Positions 7,937-16,869 of a stretch of 64,000 nucleotides of DNA are shown here, one piece after another (the stretch's first letter is position 1; every line of letters starts with the position of its first letter). The position numbers and the translations under genes were made by a program. The notes beneath the pieces were generated by a model that did no database searches, was not told where the DNA came from, and saw nothing but the letters and a program-made list of their open reading frames with translations. Source of the DNA: an uncultured Candidatus Saccharibacteria bacterium (GTDB lineage: Bacteria > Patescibacteriota > Saccharimonadia > Saccharimonadales > Saccharimonadaceae); NCBI GenBank assembly GCA_938018005.1, contig CALIJG010000029.1, forward strand, positions 1 through 64,000, given 5' to 3'.

Positions 7937-8815
7937 TCAATCAGGCTGCACATCATGCATTACACCATCTTCATTCGAAGCTGTGGGAGGTACTTGAGCT
8001 TGTTCCTCCGCTTTTGCTGTTTGCTGTTCGGCAGCAATTTGTGCTCGCACTTGGCGTTCAATCTCGTACCGAAGCTGCTGCTCATTCTGTACTAGTGTAT
8101 TTGGTTGTGCAGGTTGGAGGTAGCGCTGTACCTTCTCTAGATGTACCAAAATAGGCGTTACTATTAAGCCAAATACAGTGAGTATACCAAAAACTACCAA
8201 AAAACGTAGCGTACTTGATGTATCTCGCACATTAAACCATACCATACTCAAGCATGCCATACTTAAAAGACTGGCGCAAGTAACCGTCATCATTTTCATT
8301 CCTATGATGAAAGAGTTTTTGTTGGCGTATGACAAGGTCTTTACGCTAAGTGTAATGAGCAGTGCAATAATTAATGCTGTGAGCGTAAGCTTCGTCGTAA
8401 TCGAGATGAAGTCGCTGCATATTTGTGTCTGAACATGACCTTCGTAGTCATAGTTGCTATAGTCGCTATAATGTCTATTATATCGACTCCCTGTACTGAC
8501 AGAGGGACGACAAAAACTAAGAAACCGATAGAGATTCCACTGGATAACAAACATACCAGTAAACCACTGAGCATTGAGGATGATCGACATAATGGATAGA
8601 ATTTTTATAACTATTCGGTTGTCGGCAAGTCGTGATATGTTGCTCATAGCAATTAATGATGCGATTGCGGCGCAAAACGTCGTGAAAAGGATTCGCCAAT
8701 CAATTTCTTGCGATAATACTGCAAGAATCCCGAGAAGTGCGCACAATGTTAGCAAGCCAATTGACAGATAGAGCAGGACACTTCGCAATTGCGCTACAGA
8801 GTAGGATTGTTTCAT
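7937..8815 (-). CDS. Multi-pass membrane protein with charged Gln/Ala-rich tail
   Basis: A 292-aa protein with about seven hydrophobic segments, a polar Tyr/Ser-rich loop in the middle (SRYNRHYSDYSNYDYEG) and a C-terminal cytoplasm-like tail rich in Gln, Ala and Glu (about 230-292). No family is recognised. The start at 8815 is favoured because TATGAT lies 6 nt upstream; six more codons are open upstream. The region is AT-richer than the flanking housekeeping genes, which fits an accessory locus. Confidence 0.65.
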   Translation of the reverse strand: MKQSYSVAQLRSVLLYLSIGLLTLCALLGILAVLSQEIDWRILFTTFCAAIASLIAMSNISRLADNRIVIKILSIMSIILNAQWFTGMFVIQWNLYRFLSFCRPSVSTGSRYNRHYSDYSNYDYEGHVQTQICSDFISITTKLTLTALIIALLITLSVKTLSYANKNSFIIGMKMMTVTCASLLSMACLSMVWFNVRDTSSTLRFLVVFGILTVFGLIVTPILVHLEKVQRYLQPAQPNTLVQNEQQLRYEIERQVRAQIAAEQQTAKAEEQAQVPPTASNEDGVMHDVQPD

Positions 8816-8821
8816 GGCACT

Positions 8822-8827
8822 ATCATA
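8822..8827 (-). promoter_or_regulatory. -10 box, leaderless start
   Basis: TATGAT, then AGTGCC, then the ATG at 8815 on the minus strand. Confidence 0.55.
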
Positions 8828-8863
8828 CACCATTTACTATCTATGTCAACTCGCTTTAGTCAT

Positions 8864-10300
8864 TTAATACACCACCCCAGCCGGCAACGTTGTTGGGACT
8901 GCTGGTGACGCATCCTCAATTGACGCGCATGGGTATGAGCAGTAATCAACCGACAGGAAGCCAGCCGATCGGTAATTGCCACTAGCCTTCGCTCCACCAA
9001 ATGGTGCCGCAGTCGTTGCGCCAGTCAGTGGCTGGTTCCAGTTGATGATGCCTGCCTTTGTTTGCTGATAAAACGCTTCGTATTGTGCACGCTCGCGAGT
9101 GACAATGCCAGCAGCAAGACCAAACTGTGTTGCGTTTGCTTGGGTAATTGCTTCAGCCAGAGTCTGCGCTATTGACACCTGAAGGAGTGGTCCAAAGATC
9201 TCTTCATCTGGCAAGGGCACACCAGTGACATCGATCAACCCAGGACTGACAAAGTTGTCACCAAGCGTCGGGATTGGTTCAGCAGGAACGAGAACATGTG
9301 CGCCAGCTGAGACGGCAGCATGGTACTTATCAAAGAAATGACGAACCGCCCCATAGTCAACCAACGGACCCATGAAAGGCGTTGGACTGGTATCAAACTG
9401 ATCGCCAACGACAATACTCGCAACCGCTTGCCGAAGTGCAGGAATATATTCGCCTGCAATCGCTCTATTGACGATAAGCCGCCGCGCCGATGAGCAGCGT
9501 TGGCCGCTTGAAATATAGCCAGACTGCACCGCAATGTGCACCGCGAGGCGTACATCATCATAGTCCCAGATGACAAGTGGGCTATTGCCACCCATTTCGA
9601 GGGCGCAGATCTTGTCTGGCGCACCAGCAAGCTGCTTTTCGATCGACACGCCAGCCGCTCGACTACCGATGAAAAGGACGCCATTTACCTGAGGGTGTGC
9701 AATGAGCTTTTGCGCTACATCGCCATCGCCATGAATAACCTGAAGCACCCCATCTGGCAGTCCAGCCTGCTGCCAGAGTTGCGCGTAGTACTCACCGGCA
9801 TATGGCACTTTCTCACTTGGTTTGAAAATGACGGTATTGCCAGCAAGAAGAGCAGGCATGACATGGCTATTTGGCATGCTCATTGGGAAGTTGTATGGCC
9901 CCAGCACTGCCATAACACCATGAGGCCGATAACGCGTCACCGACTGGCGTCCATTGACTTGTTTCGTAACCGTCTGAGCCCGTTGATCATAGGCGTCGAA
10001 GACCGCCTGCACTTTATTGCCAAGTGACTTGACTTCAGTGCGCGCTTCCCAGAGTGGCTTGCCATTATCCTGCGAAATAATCCGTGCTGCATCCTCGCTA
10101 TGTGTCGTCACTTGGTCGGCAAAGGCGCGGATAATGTCTTTGCGCACATCAAGCGGTGTCGCCTCCCATGTGTGCTGTGCACGCGTTGCGACATAAACAG
10201 CCTGCACGATTGTAGCGTCATCCGCAAGACTTCCAGACCAGATTGGTTCGTTGGTGGCAGGGTTACGGGATACTATTCGTTGATCGACACTCATACTCAT
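8864..10300 (-). CDS. Aldehyde dehydrogenase, AstD-like (succinylglutamate semialdehyde dehydrogenase type)
   Basis: NAD(P)-dependent aldehyde dehydrogenase of 478 aa. Visible motifs are GPYNFPMSMPN, FKPSEK, LEMGGNSPLV (general-base Glu) and SGQRCSSARRL (catalytic Cys). The C-terminal GGAKASGNYRSAGFLSVDYCSYP resembles AstD. No other arginine-succinyltransferase pathway genes are present, so the physiological substrate is unknown; a detoxification or peptide-scavenging role is possible. It follows a flavin dehydrogenase by 84 nt on the same strand, and the two may be co-transcribed. A GAGG ribosome site lies 3-4 nt before the start. Confidence 0.85.
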   Translation of the reverse strand: MSMSVDQRIVSRNPATNEPIWSGSLADDATIVQAVYVATRAQHTWEATPLDVRKDIIRAFADQVTTHSEDAARIISQDNGKPLWEARTEVKSLGNKVQAVFDAYDQRAQTVTKQVNGRQSVTRYRPHGVMAVLGPYNFPMSMPNSHVMPALLAGNTVIFKPSEKVPYAGEYYAQLWQQAGLPDGVLQVIHGDGDVAQKLIAHPQVNGVLFIGSRAAGVSIEKQLAGAPDKICALEMGGNSPLVIWDYDDVRLAVHIAVQSGYISSGQRCSSARRLIVNRAIAGEYIPALRQAVASIVVGDQFDTSPTPFMGPLVDYGAVRHFFDKYHAAVSAGAHVLVPAEPIPTLGDNFVSPGLIDVTGVPLPDEEIFGPLLQVSIAQTLAEAITQANATQFGLAAGIVTRERAQYEAFYQQTKAGIINWNQPLTGATTAAPFGGAKASGNYRSAGFLSVDYCSYPCASIEDASPAVPTTLPAGVVY

Positions 10301-10384
10301 TAGCCTCTTTCTTCCTCTATTTTATTGAGGCACGACAAAGAAATCAATTGCTACAGATAGCAAGTATATTTCCTCCACAAAGTT

Positions 10385-11983
10385 TTATCGCCAATCCACT
10401 GTATATTCGTTGCGTAGCATTGCAGTAATGGTGCGAGCTTGCAAAGTGGTTTTTGTCCCAGGATTAAGAATGCCGTGAGGGTCGAAGAGCTGCTTGATTT
10501 GCTGATAGAGAGCTGTAAGGTCTGGGTTTTGCGTAGCACGGACGAAGCGCGTTTTGAGCCGGCCCTCACCACCGCTCATCACCAAATGGCCGTCATATAG
10601 CGCAAGCAGCTTGGTGAGCTCGTCGTAGAGCTTAAAAATCTTTTGCTTATCGCTCACTTTGCGGAGCGAGAGGCGCGGATAGACGCCGTAGAGATTCAAG
10701 CTAGGATAGCCAGCAAGAGGTAGTGGTAGCTGCAGCGCCCGAGCAAGCGGCATGAGCGCCCGAGCAAATTCTTCGAAGCGCTGCGGCGGCACATAAAACC
10801 CCTCAAACAAGCGCGGTGCCCCAATATGCGCGGTATCGGGCCAGCGGTACTGATCAAGCGCAGCAAACCCTGCCGCCACATCTTCATCATCGTCATCTTC
10901 AACAATGGTGACGATCGTCTCGCCCGCAGATTGCAGCTGCTCAAGCTTAGCCTGCTTACGCGCACGTGTCCGGTTATTAAAATCATCAAGCGTCACGAGC
11001 AAAACTGCCTGTGGCGTAAACTGCTGAGCAGCCGCTTCATAAAAAGCATATTTTTTGCCATCACGGCGGAGTTGCTCAAAAATCGCTGCATCGAGATAGC
11101 TGAGTTGTGCTGGCTGAAGTGCATCAATATCATCAATCGCTGCCTGAGCATCGCTGCTACTCCGAAATACCAAGGCTGCCCTTGTCTTGCGAAAGCTAAA
11201 GAATTCTGTCTTGAGAATCAGCTCGTCAATAATCCCCAGCGTTCCCTCACTCCCTACAAAGAGTGGCCCGAGGTCAAACGTCCCATCGGGCTGCTTAACC
11301 CGTGCAATACCACTATAACCAGACGTGTCATTGGGGTTAATCTGCTCAATTAGCGCGGCATTATCAGTAATAATCGCATCGATACCACGATAGATGTCAC
11401 CTTCAAACCCAGGCAGACCTTTGCGCTGGCTGAGCTCGCGCCGCGAGAGACGCTCTGTCTGCATAACGTCGCCGTTGGCAAGCACAACCTCGATCTGGTC
11501 AATCGCTTCGGCTGGATCGGTCGCTCGGCTGAGGAGCGTCCCGCGTGCACCAGCTGCAATGACTCCGCCAACTGTACCTCGCTGACCAGTCAGCGGTCCG
11601 ACACCAGCACCATGCATGCTCAGCGCTGCCGCTACACTGTGGGCTGGTGCGCCTGACTGGACGCGAACCCGCTGCGATTTGCCATCATATTCAAAGATCG
11701 TGTCGAGAGCTGTCGTATCGAGCAGTATACCCTGCCCTACAGCACCGCCCAGCGCACCACAGCCAGCTCCGCGTGTGACGACTGGTATCGTGTGACCCTT
11801 CTCAGCCATTTGCCAGGCAAAACGGGTGATCTTGCGAATATCACTCACAACGCGCGGCGCTACCACGAGCTCTGGCGTTGCGGCTAGAATACCGGCATCT
11901 GCACTGACTGACGCACGCCAATCGGCCCGAGTCGAAACAGACCCGGCAATATGACTGCGTAAATAATTTGCAATTTTACTCAC
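10385..11983 (-). CDS. FAD-linked oxidase, GlcD-like
   Basis: A 532-aa flavoprotein of the FAD-binding type 4 (GlcD/lactate dehydrogenase-like) family. The PCMH-type FAD-binding region spans about 30-220 (VVTRGAGCGALGGAVG, GPLTGQRGTVGGVIAAGARGT). The segment LGPLFVGSEGTLGIIDELILKT is a strong family signature, and the C-terminal FDPHGILNPGTK matches the usual end. It oxidises a 2-hydroxy acid or similar substrate; the identity is unknown. The start is GTG preceded by GGGGGAAAT. It is divergent from recG and may form an operon with the aldehyde dehydrogenase downstream. Confidence 0.85.
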   Translation of the reverse strand: MSKIANYLRSHIAGSVSTRADWRASVSADAGILAATPELVVAPRVVSDIRKITRFAWQMAEKGHTIPVVTRGAGCGALGGAVGQGILLDTTALDTIFEYDGKSQRVRVQSGAPAHSVAAALSMHGAGVGPLTGQRGTVGGVIAAGARGTLLSRATDPAEAIDQIEVVLANGDVMQTERLSRRELSQRKGLPGFEGDIYRGIDAIITDNAALIEQINPNDTSGYSGIARVKQPDGTFDLGPLFVGSEGTLGIIDELILKTEFFSFRKTRAALVFRSSSDAQAAIDDIDALQPAQLSYLDAAIFEQLRRDGKKYAFYEAAAQQFTPQAVLLVTLDDFNNRTRARKQAKLEQLQSAGETIVTIVEDDDDEDVAAGFAALDQYRWPDTAHIGAPRLFEGFYVPPQRFEEFARALMPLARALQLPLPLAGYPSLNLYGVYPRLSLRKVSDKQKIFKLYDELTKLLALYDGHLVMSGGEGRLKTRFVRATQNPDLTALYQQIKQLFDPHGILNPGTKTTLQARTITAMLRNEYTVDWR

Positions 11984-12046
11984 ATTTCCCCCGTTAGCTT
12001 ACTGCTTATACTATAGCACAGGGCAGCACATTTACACCAGGTGCGG

Positions 12047-12052
12047 TACAAT
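12047..12052 (+). promoter_or_regulatory. -10 box of recG, leaderless start
   Basis: TACAAT, then six A/T bases, then the GTG at 12059. This decides the recG start against the open frame that extends to 12041. Confidence 0.65.
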
Positions 12053-12058
12053 AAAAAT

Positions 12059-14089
12059 GTGAACGTATCGACACCGCTCTCACAGATCAAAGGCGTTGGG
12101 CCAAAAACAGCTGAGCAACTGGCTCAGGCTGGGCTCTTGACTGTCAATGATCTCATCATGTTTTTGCCACGCAAGCACGATGATTTTACTGCAGCGAGCT
12201 CAATCGCAACACTGACACCAGGCAATGTGACGATCACGGCGCGTTGCGAATCAATCAGCACGCGCACGGTGCGGCGTGGTCTCCGCATTACTACGGCAGT
12301 ACTGGCAGATAGCTCGGGCAAGCTCAACGCCGTGTGGTTTAACCAGCCGTATCGAGTGCAGCAGCTTGCGAGTGGGGATGAATGTTACTTTCGGGGACAA
12401 TTTGAGTATAAGAATGGCCGCTACCAACTCACCAATCCAAGTGCCGAGCGTGTCAAAGAGCTTGCCCATCATGGCGCTAGCCTGCTACCCATCTACCACG
12501 CAGTACACGGCCTCAAGAGCCAGCTAGTACGCAAATTACTTACCGAACTACGACCACTGATCACAATGCTGCCCGAGACACTCCCCCCGCAGATTATTGC
12601 ACGCGAAGGCTTAATGAGCCGGAGTGAGGCGCTGCTTGCGATACATTTCCCCACTACACCAGAGGATGTCGCAAGAGCACGCCAGCGCTTTGCCTTTGAG
12701 GAACTCTTTAGCTTACTGCTTGCTAGCCAGCTCAATCGCCAGGCGCATGCTCAGCTCCAAGGCTATGCCATACCGTTTGAGCAAGCTATCGTAAAGTCAT
12801 TTGTGAGCGCCCTGCCCTTTGCTCTCACGGATGATCAGCGCCGAGCGGCCTGGGATATCCTGCAAGACTTTCAGCGTAGTACACCAATGAATCGCCTCCT
12901 CCAAGGTGACGTAGGCAGTGGCAAAACAGTAGTCGCTGGCCTGGCCGCTCGCCAGGCTGCCAGTGCTGGCTACCAAACCGCCCTGATGGCACCAACGGAG
13001 ATTCTTGCCCGTCAGCACGCTGTCACGCTCGATGCATTACTTGCACCCTTCGGCGTCAAAGTTGGGCTGCTAACTGGCAGCGTGACAGGTACTGCACGCA
13101 CTGAGCTCGCCCAGCGAATCGCAGACGGCGAGGTAGATGTGGTGGTAGGGACGCACGCACTCATCCAAGACTCGGTGAACTTTGCGCGGCTTGGCTTTGT
13201 TGTCATCGATGAGCAGCACCGCTTTGGGGTAGCGCAGCGCCAGAAGCTGCTTGATAAATCCGGCCATATGCCACACCTACTTGCTATGACAGCGACACCA
13301 ATTCCTCGCAGCCTTGCCCTGACCGTCTATGGCGAGCTCGATATTAGCATCATTAGCCAGCGCCCGGCGGGCCGGCAGCCGATCATCACCAAAATTATCT
13401 CTCCCGCCTCGCGCCCAGCCCTATACCAACGCGTCACGAAGGAGCTCGAGGCCGGCAGCCAAGCCTATGTTGTTTGCAGCCTCATCGATGATAACCCAGA
13501 CAATGACGCGCGCAGTGTTGAAGCAACCGTACGTCATCTCAAGAGTAGCATCTTAGGCCGGTGGCGAATTGGTCTACTTCACGGCAAGATGAAGCCTGCC
13601 GACAAAGAACGAGTGATGCAAGAATTTCACCAGCATGCGTATGATATTCTCGTGAGTACCACAGTAGTAGAAGTTGGTGTTGATGTGCCAAATGCGACAG
13701 TGATGATGATCGAGGATGCCGAGCGATTTGGTCTTGCTCAGCTCCACCAGCTGCGTGGCCGAGTGGGACGTGGTGCACGCCAGAGCTACTGCTATCTTTT
13801 GCTTAATAACCACAGTAGGCCGAGCCAGCGTCTGCGCGAGGTGGAGGCTTCTAGCGATGGCTTTCACTTAGCAGAAGTCGACATGCAGCTCCGCGGCCCG
13901 GGCGAAATTTACGGCAAAGCTCAGCATGGCGCGCTCAATCTGCGCATTGCGAGCCTAGCCGACAGCAAGGCAATTGCCCGCGCCCAAAAAGCAGCGCAGA
14001 CCTTTATCGCCAGCGGTGATTCGCTTGACCACTACCCGGAGCTCCAGGCAGCCGTGCAACGCAATCAACGACTCACGACACTCAACTAA
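12059..14089 (+). CDS. recG: ATP-dependent DNA helicase RecG
   Basis: Superfamily 2 helicase of 676 aa that remodels stalled replication forks and branch-migrates Holliday junctions. The N-terminal wedge/OB domain includes IKGVGPKTAEQLAQAG. Walker A is GDVGSGKT near residue 283 and the DEQHRFG box is near 384. Then follow LLAMTATPIPRSLALTVYGELD, the TRG-region helicase motifs and QLRGRVGRG. Length is standard. A leaderless GTG start is preferred. A small hairpin follows the stop. Confidence 0.95.
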   Translation: MNVSTPLSQIKGVGPKTAEQLAQAGLLTVNDLIMFLPRKHDDFTAASSIATLTPGNVTITARCESISTRTVRRGLRITTAVLADSSGKLNAVWFNQPYRVQQLASGDECYFRGQFEYKNGRYQLTNPSAERVKELAHHGASLLPIYHAVHGLKSQLVRKLLTELRPLITMLPETLPPQIIAREGLMSRSEALLAIHFPTTPEDVARARQRFAFEELFSLLLASQLNRQAHAQLQGYAIPFEQAIVKSFVSALPFALTDDQRRAAWDILQDFQRSTPMNRLLQGDVGSGKTVVAGLAARQAASAGYQTALMAPTEILARQHAVTLDALLAPFGVKVGLLTGSVTGTARTELAQRIADGEVDVVVGTHALIQDSVNFARLGFVVIDEQHRFGVAQRQKLLDKSGHMPHLLAMTATPIPRSLALTVYGELDISIISQRPAGRQPIITKIISPASRPALYQRVTKELEAGSQAYVVCSLIDDNPDNDARSVEATVRHLKSSILGRWRIGLLHGKMKPADKERVMQEFHQHAYDILVSTTVVEVGVDVPNATVMMIEDAERFGLAQLHQLRGRVGRGARQSYCYLLLNNHSRPSQRLREVEASSDGFHLAEVDMQLRGPGEIYGKAQHGALNLRIASLADSKAIARAQKAAQTFIASGDSLDHYPELQAAVQRNQRLTTLN

Positions 14090-14093
14090 GCTG

Positions 14094-14115
14094 AGGTAAT
14101 CTTACCTATTTTTAA
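14094..14115 (+). terminator. Possible intrinsic terminator after recG
   Basis: AGGTAA-TC-TTACCT hairpin (the effective loop must be larger) followed by ATTTTTAATTCT, starting 5 nt after the recG stop. Confidence 0.45.
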
Positions 14116-14486
14116 TTCTACCTTTTTTCATTCTCTCCATTCTCGCCCATTTAGGGTTGAGAATGTCATTTTAGAGTATTTCGCCCACATTCCAAACCTT
14201 CTCCTCATAGTAAATTTTCATCATTTCATCTAATGAAGTACAGCTACTGTTTGTTACATAAAGTCATCAAATCTATATAGTGTGAAGAATACTAGGTATA
14301 CGTAGTATTTTCAGAGAAGAAACGTAAGAGTGAGTGGACAAGCAAAATCAATCAGACCCCTCCTGCTCGCATAGCATCGGCTCGCTACACCCCACTGAGT
14401 AGCATGGAATACCATCAAAATAATGAAACGTGGATAATCTCAACAAAACACATCCATAGCAACGATTCAGCCACGTCAAAATCTGC
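14116..14486. other. Non-coding AT-rich spacer with an inverted repeat
   Basis: About 370 nt without a credible gene. It contains the inverted repeat AATACTA-N8-TAGTATT at 14288-14309, with the palindrome GTATAC in the loop. This could be a protein-binding site or weak hairpin. Nothing else stands out. Confidence 0.4.
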
Positions 14487-14494
14487 TATACTAT
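14487..14494 (+). promoter_or_regulatory. -10 region, leaderless start
   Basis: Overlapping TATACT (9 nt before) and TACTAT (7 nt before) hexamers upstream of the ATG at 14502. Confidence 0.5.
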
Positions 14495-14501
14495 ATGGGA
14501 T

Positions 14502-15320
14502 ATGTACAGCGGAACAACCTTTCGAGACCAGTCGGGGCACTTGGTTGGTGTTCATCAGCGGATTGACCAGCTCGCACGGCGCGACCTTGGCCAGATGTGT
14601 AGCCACCATGTCGCCATTCTTCACTTCCCGAGCTCGCGCGACATTCTCCATTTCGAGGGTAATAATGGCCCCGATGGCATCAAACGCAAAAGCCCCAGCG
14701 TCGATGAACCCTGGCACTACATCGACCCTACCAAGCCAGACGACCGCGACCTCGTCGTTATGATTCTCGATCATCATTACAATCTTGTCCAAGCGCTACG
14801 CCAAAACAATACAGTGCGTGCTGCCTTTGAGGCAGCGTGGATGTCGCACGCTATCGTCGATGGCCTCACGCCGGCTCATCACTACCCGCTGAGCGATAAA
14901 ATTGAGGAGCTCTGGGGCCACCCCAAAGAGGAGCGCCTTACCGTCTTAGATAAAAATTTCATCCATGGGACAACGGGGCTCGATACGATTAACAAAAACT
15001 GGGAATACTGGGGAGCGAAGGGTGTCTTTGCGACGCATATTCTCTTCGAGCTTGGTGTGGCCGCCTCGATGCGCACTGCCCGTTTTGCCGATACCTGCCC
15101 ATCACCTGAGTGGGTAGCCGAGGCGCAGCAGCTTGGCCTGGAGGCAGTCTTTTTGCGAGCAGTGCAGCGGGTGTATGCACTCGATATGTATCACACGTTT
15201 TGGCGGAATGGCTGGACGACGGGCTTAGCCTTGCAGACGCGCAACGAGCTCATCCCAGAGATCGTCCGCACCGTTGCCTTCGCGTGGTACAGTGCGCTGT
15301 GCGAGGCTTATCCATCATGA
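14502..15320 (+). CDS. His/Asp-rich protein resembling zinc-dependent phospholipase C fold
   Basis: A 272-aa protein without a signal peptide. Conserved-looking metal-ligand clusters include HLVGVHQRIDQLARR, ILHFEGNNGPDGIK, PWHYIDP, ILDHHYN and SHAIVDGLTPAHHYPL. His/Asp spacing like this resembles the helical zinc-dependent phospholipase C / P1-nuclease fold. The resemblance is by pattern only, and the substrate is unknown. Its stop overlaps the rsmD start (ATGA), so the two are translationally coupled. Start support is the adjacent -10 region. Confidence 0.65.
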   Translation: MYSGTTFRDQSGHLVGVHQRIDQLARRDLGQMCSHHVAILHFPSSRDILHFEGNNGPDGIKRKSPSVDEPWHYIDPTKPDDRDLVVMILDHHYNLVQALRQNNTVRAAFEAAWMSHAIVDGLTPAHHYPLSDKIEELWGHPKEERLTVLDKNFIHGTTGLDTINKNWEYWGAKGVFATHILFELGVAASMRTARFADTCPSPEWVAEAQQLGLEAVFLRAVQRVYALDMYHTFWRNGWTTGLALQTRNELIPEIVRTVAFAWYSALCEAYPS

Positions 15321-15871
15321 AAGTCCGAGTGATCGCCGGGCGCTATGGCGGGCGTTGGCTCGATGCGCCAGATAACCGCCGTACTCACCCAATGAGCGAG
15401 CGAGTGCGCAACGCGCTGTTTAATTCGCTCGGCGATGCAGTGCAGGATGCACACATCCTCGATGCCTTTGCTGGCACTGGCGCCGTTGGTCTGGAGGCGT
15501 TAAGCCGTGGGGCTCGCCAGGCGGTGTTTGTCGAACGTGACCGCCTCGCCTTCACCATCCTCTGCAAAAATATCGCAGCGCTCGGTGCTGGCTCATCGGC
15601 TACCGCAGTCAAAGCTGGCATCAGCCCATGGCTTGGCACTTACAATGGCGAAGCCTTCGATATCATCTTTGCCGACCCGCCCTACCACGATCTCCAGCTT
15701 GCAGCAGTTAGCCGACTTTTTGCCCTTCTCAAACCAGGCGGATTTATGGTATTATCACATACAGGAATAGGTGAGGGGCCAAAATTAGCAAACGACATTG
15801 TTGTGGTGGACAATCGTAGTTATGGAAACGCACACCTCACCTTTTTCCGCCGAGCTGATGGATGCAGCTAA
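15317..15871 (+). CDS. rsmD: 16S rRNA (guanine966-N2)-methyltransferase
   Basis: SAM-dependent methyltransferase of 184 aa. It opens MKVRVIAGRYGGRWLDAP and has RTHPMSERVRNALFN and the SAM-binding loop LDAFAGTGAVGLEALSRG. The catalytic DPPY is at residues 120-123. Length is standard. The start is set at the ATG that overlaps the preceding stop; the reading frame is open further upstream but inside the previous gene. It modifies G966 of 16S rRNA during 30S assembly. Confidence 0.93.
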   Translation: MKVRVIAGRYGGRWLDAPDNRRTHPMSERVRNALFNSLGDAVQDAHILDAFAGTGAVGLEALSRGARQAVFVERDRLAFTILCKNIAALGAGSSATAVKAGISPWLGTYNGEAFDIIFADPPYHDLQLAAVSRLFALLKPGGFMVLSHTGIGEGPKLANDIVVVDNRSYGNAHLTFFRRADGCS

Positions 15872-15873
15872 GG

Positions 15874-15903
15874 TTGCAGATACACCAGCTCATTTGGTAT
15901 AAT
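15874..15903 (+). promoter_or_regulatory. Promoter of tRNA-Leu
   Basis: TTGCAG (15874-15879) and TATAAT (15898-15903) with an 18-nt spacer, 11 nt before the mature tRNA. Confidence 0.75.
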
Positions 15904-15914
15904 AACTTTGTTAT

Positions 15915-16000
15915 GCGGATGTGGTGGAATTGGTAGACACGCATGCCTTAGGAGCATGTGCCCTCGTGGCGTGAAGGTTCAAGTCCTTTCATCCGCACCA
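15915..16000 (+). tRNA. tRNA-Leu (anticodon UAG)
   Basis: An 86-nt class II tRNA. The acceptor arms GCGGATG and CATCCGC pair and the 3' CCA is encoded. The anticodon stem CATGC/GCATG holds the loop CTTAGGA (anticodon TAG). A variable arm (TGCCCTCGTGGCG) and the TTCAAGTCC T-loop are present. It reads CUN leucine codons. Confidence 0.97.
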
Positions 16001-16018
16001 GCTATTTGTAAATTTTAA

Positions 16019-16042
16019 TGCCGTTTTTTGCGGCACTTTTTT
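16019..16042 (+). terminator. Intrinsic terminator of tRNA-Leu
   Basis: TGCCG-N7-CGGCA stem followed by CTTTTTT, 18 nt after the tRNA. Confidence 0.85.
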
Positions 16043-16231
16043 ATGATTTAGAGCAAAGGGTTTTCTTTTTCATATCCTTACTCAAGAATTCTATAGGAGT
16101 GTTCTATTTCTCAAATATAATTTTACACCAAGAATAAAATCTATTGAGCGTAATAAATACTTGATAGCCCCCAACAGACGAAACAAGCAAGATAATAAAC
16201 TTAAACTTATTGATATAGTAAAGGAGAAGCA

Positions 16232-16762
16232 ATGAGCCAACAGTTAGAACGGGAGCGCACATTCCTCGCAAAAGAGCTGCCGCAAGAAATCAAAACAACC
16301 GAGCCAACTCGCATTGTTGATATTTATATCCCAGACACGCCAGCGCATTCTCACCTTCGGCTCAGACAAAATGGCAAAACATATGAAATCACCAAGAAGA
16401 CCTCTGTTGCAGCAGGTGATGCGTCCAAGCACATTGAGCAAACCATCCCTTTGACAGAGGAAGAATTCGCAGCACTCTCACGTTGCAGTGCAAAGCGCGT
16501 CGCAAAGGACCGCTACCGCGTCGTGATCGATGGCACACTCGCCGAAATTGACGTATTTATCGAGGATCTGGCTGGGCTTGTGTTGATAGATTTTGAGTTT
16601 AGTACAGAAGCCGAGAAGGATGATTTTACCCCACCAAGCATTGCCCTTGCCGACGTCACACAGGAGGATTTCATCGCTGGAGGTCTGCTCGCCGGCAAGA
16701 CATACGACACCATTGCACCAGAGCTTGCGCGGTTTTGTTATAAAAAGCTCAGTAAAGAGTAA
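16232..16762 (+). CDS. CYTH domain protein (triphosphate tunnel metalloenzyme)
   Basis: A 176-aa CYTH/TTM-family protein. Such enzymes hydrolyse or bind triphosphates with a beta-barrel lined by charged residues. Visible are LERERTFLAK at the N-terminus, LRLRQNGKTYEITKK, KDRYRV, EIDVFIEDLAGLVLIDFEF and CYKKL. The canonical ExExK signature appears as ERERT, with Thr where Lys is usual, so activity should not be assumed. A strong AAGGAG ribosome site precedes the ATG. A bidirectional terminator follows. Confidence 0.8.
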   Translation: MSQQLERERTFLAKELPQEIKTTEPTRIVDIYIPDTPAHSHLRLRQNGKTYEITKKTSVAAGDASKHIEQTIPLTEEEFAALSRCSAKRVAKDRYRVVIDGTLAEIDVFIEDLAGLVLIDFEFSTEAEKDDFTPPSIALADVTQEDFIAGGLLAGKTYDTIAPELARFCYKKLSKE

Positions 16763-16787
16763 CTTTAGTTTATTCGTTATTCACTAT

Positions 16788-16819
16788 AAAAATACTCACC
16801 CTGCTAGGTGAGTATTTTT
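16788..16819. terminator. Bidirectional terminator
   Basis: AAAAATACTCACC and GGTGAGTATTTTT form a perfect 13-bp stem with A/T tracts on both sides, between convergent genes. Confidence 0.9.
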
Positions 16820-16869
16820 ATATACCGCAAGTTTTCGCTCTTTTGGTCAGTGTATGAAAGTAAAGGTTT

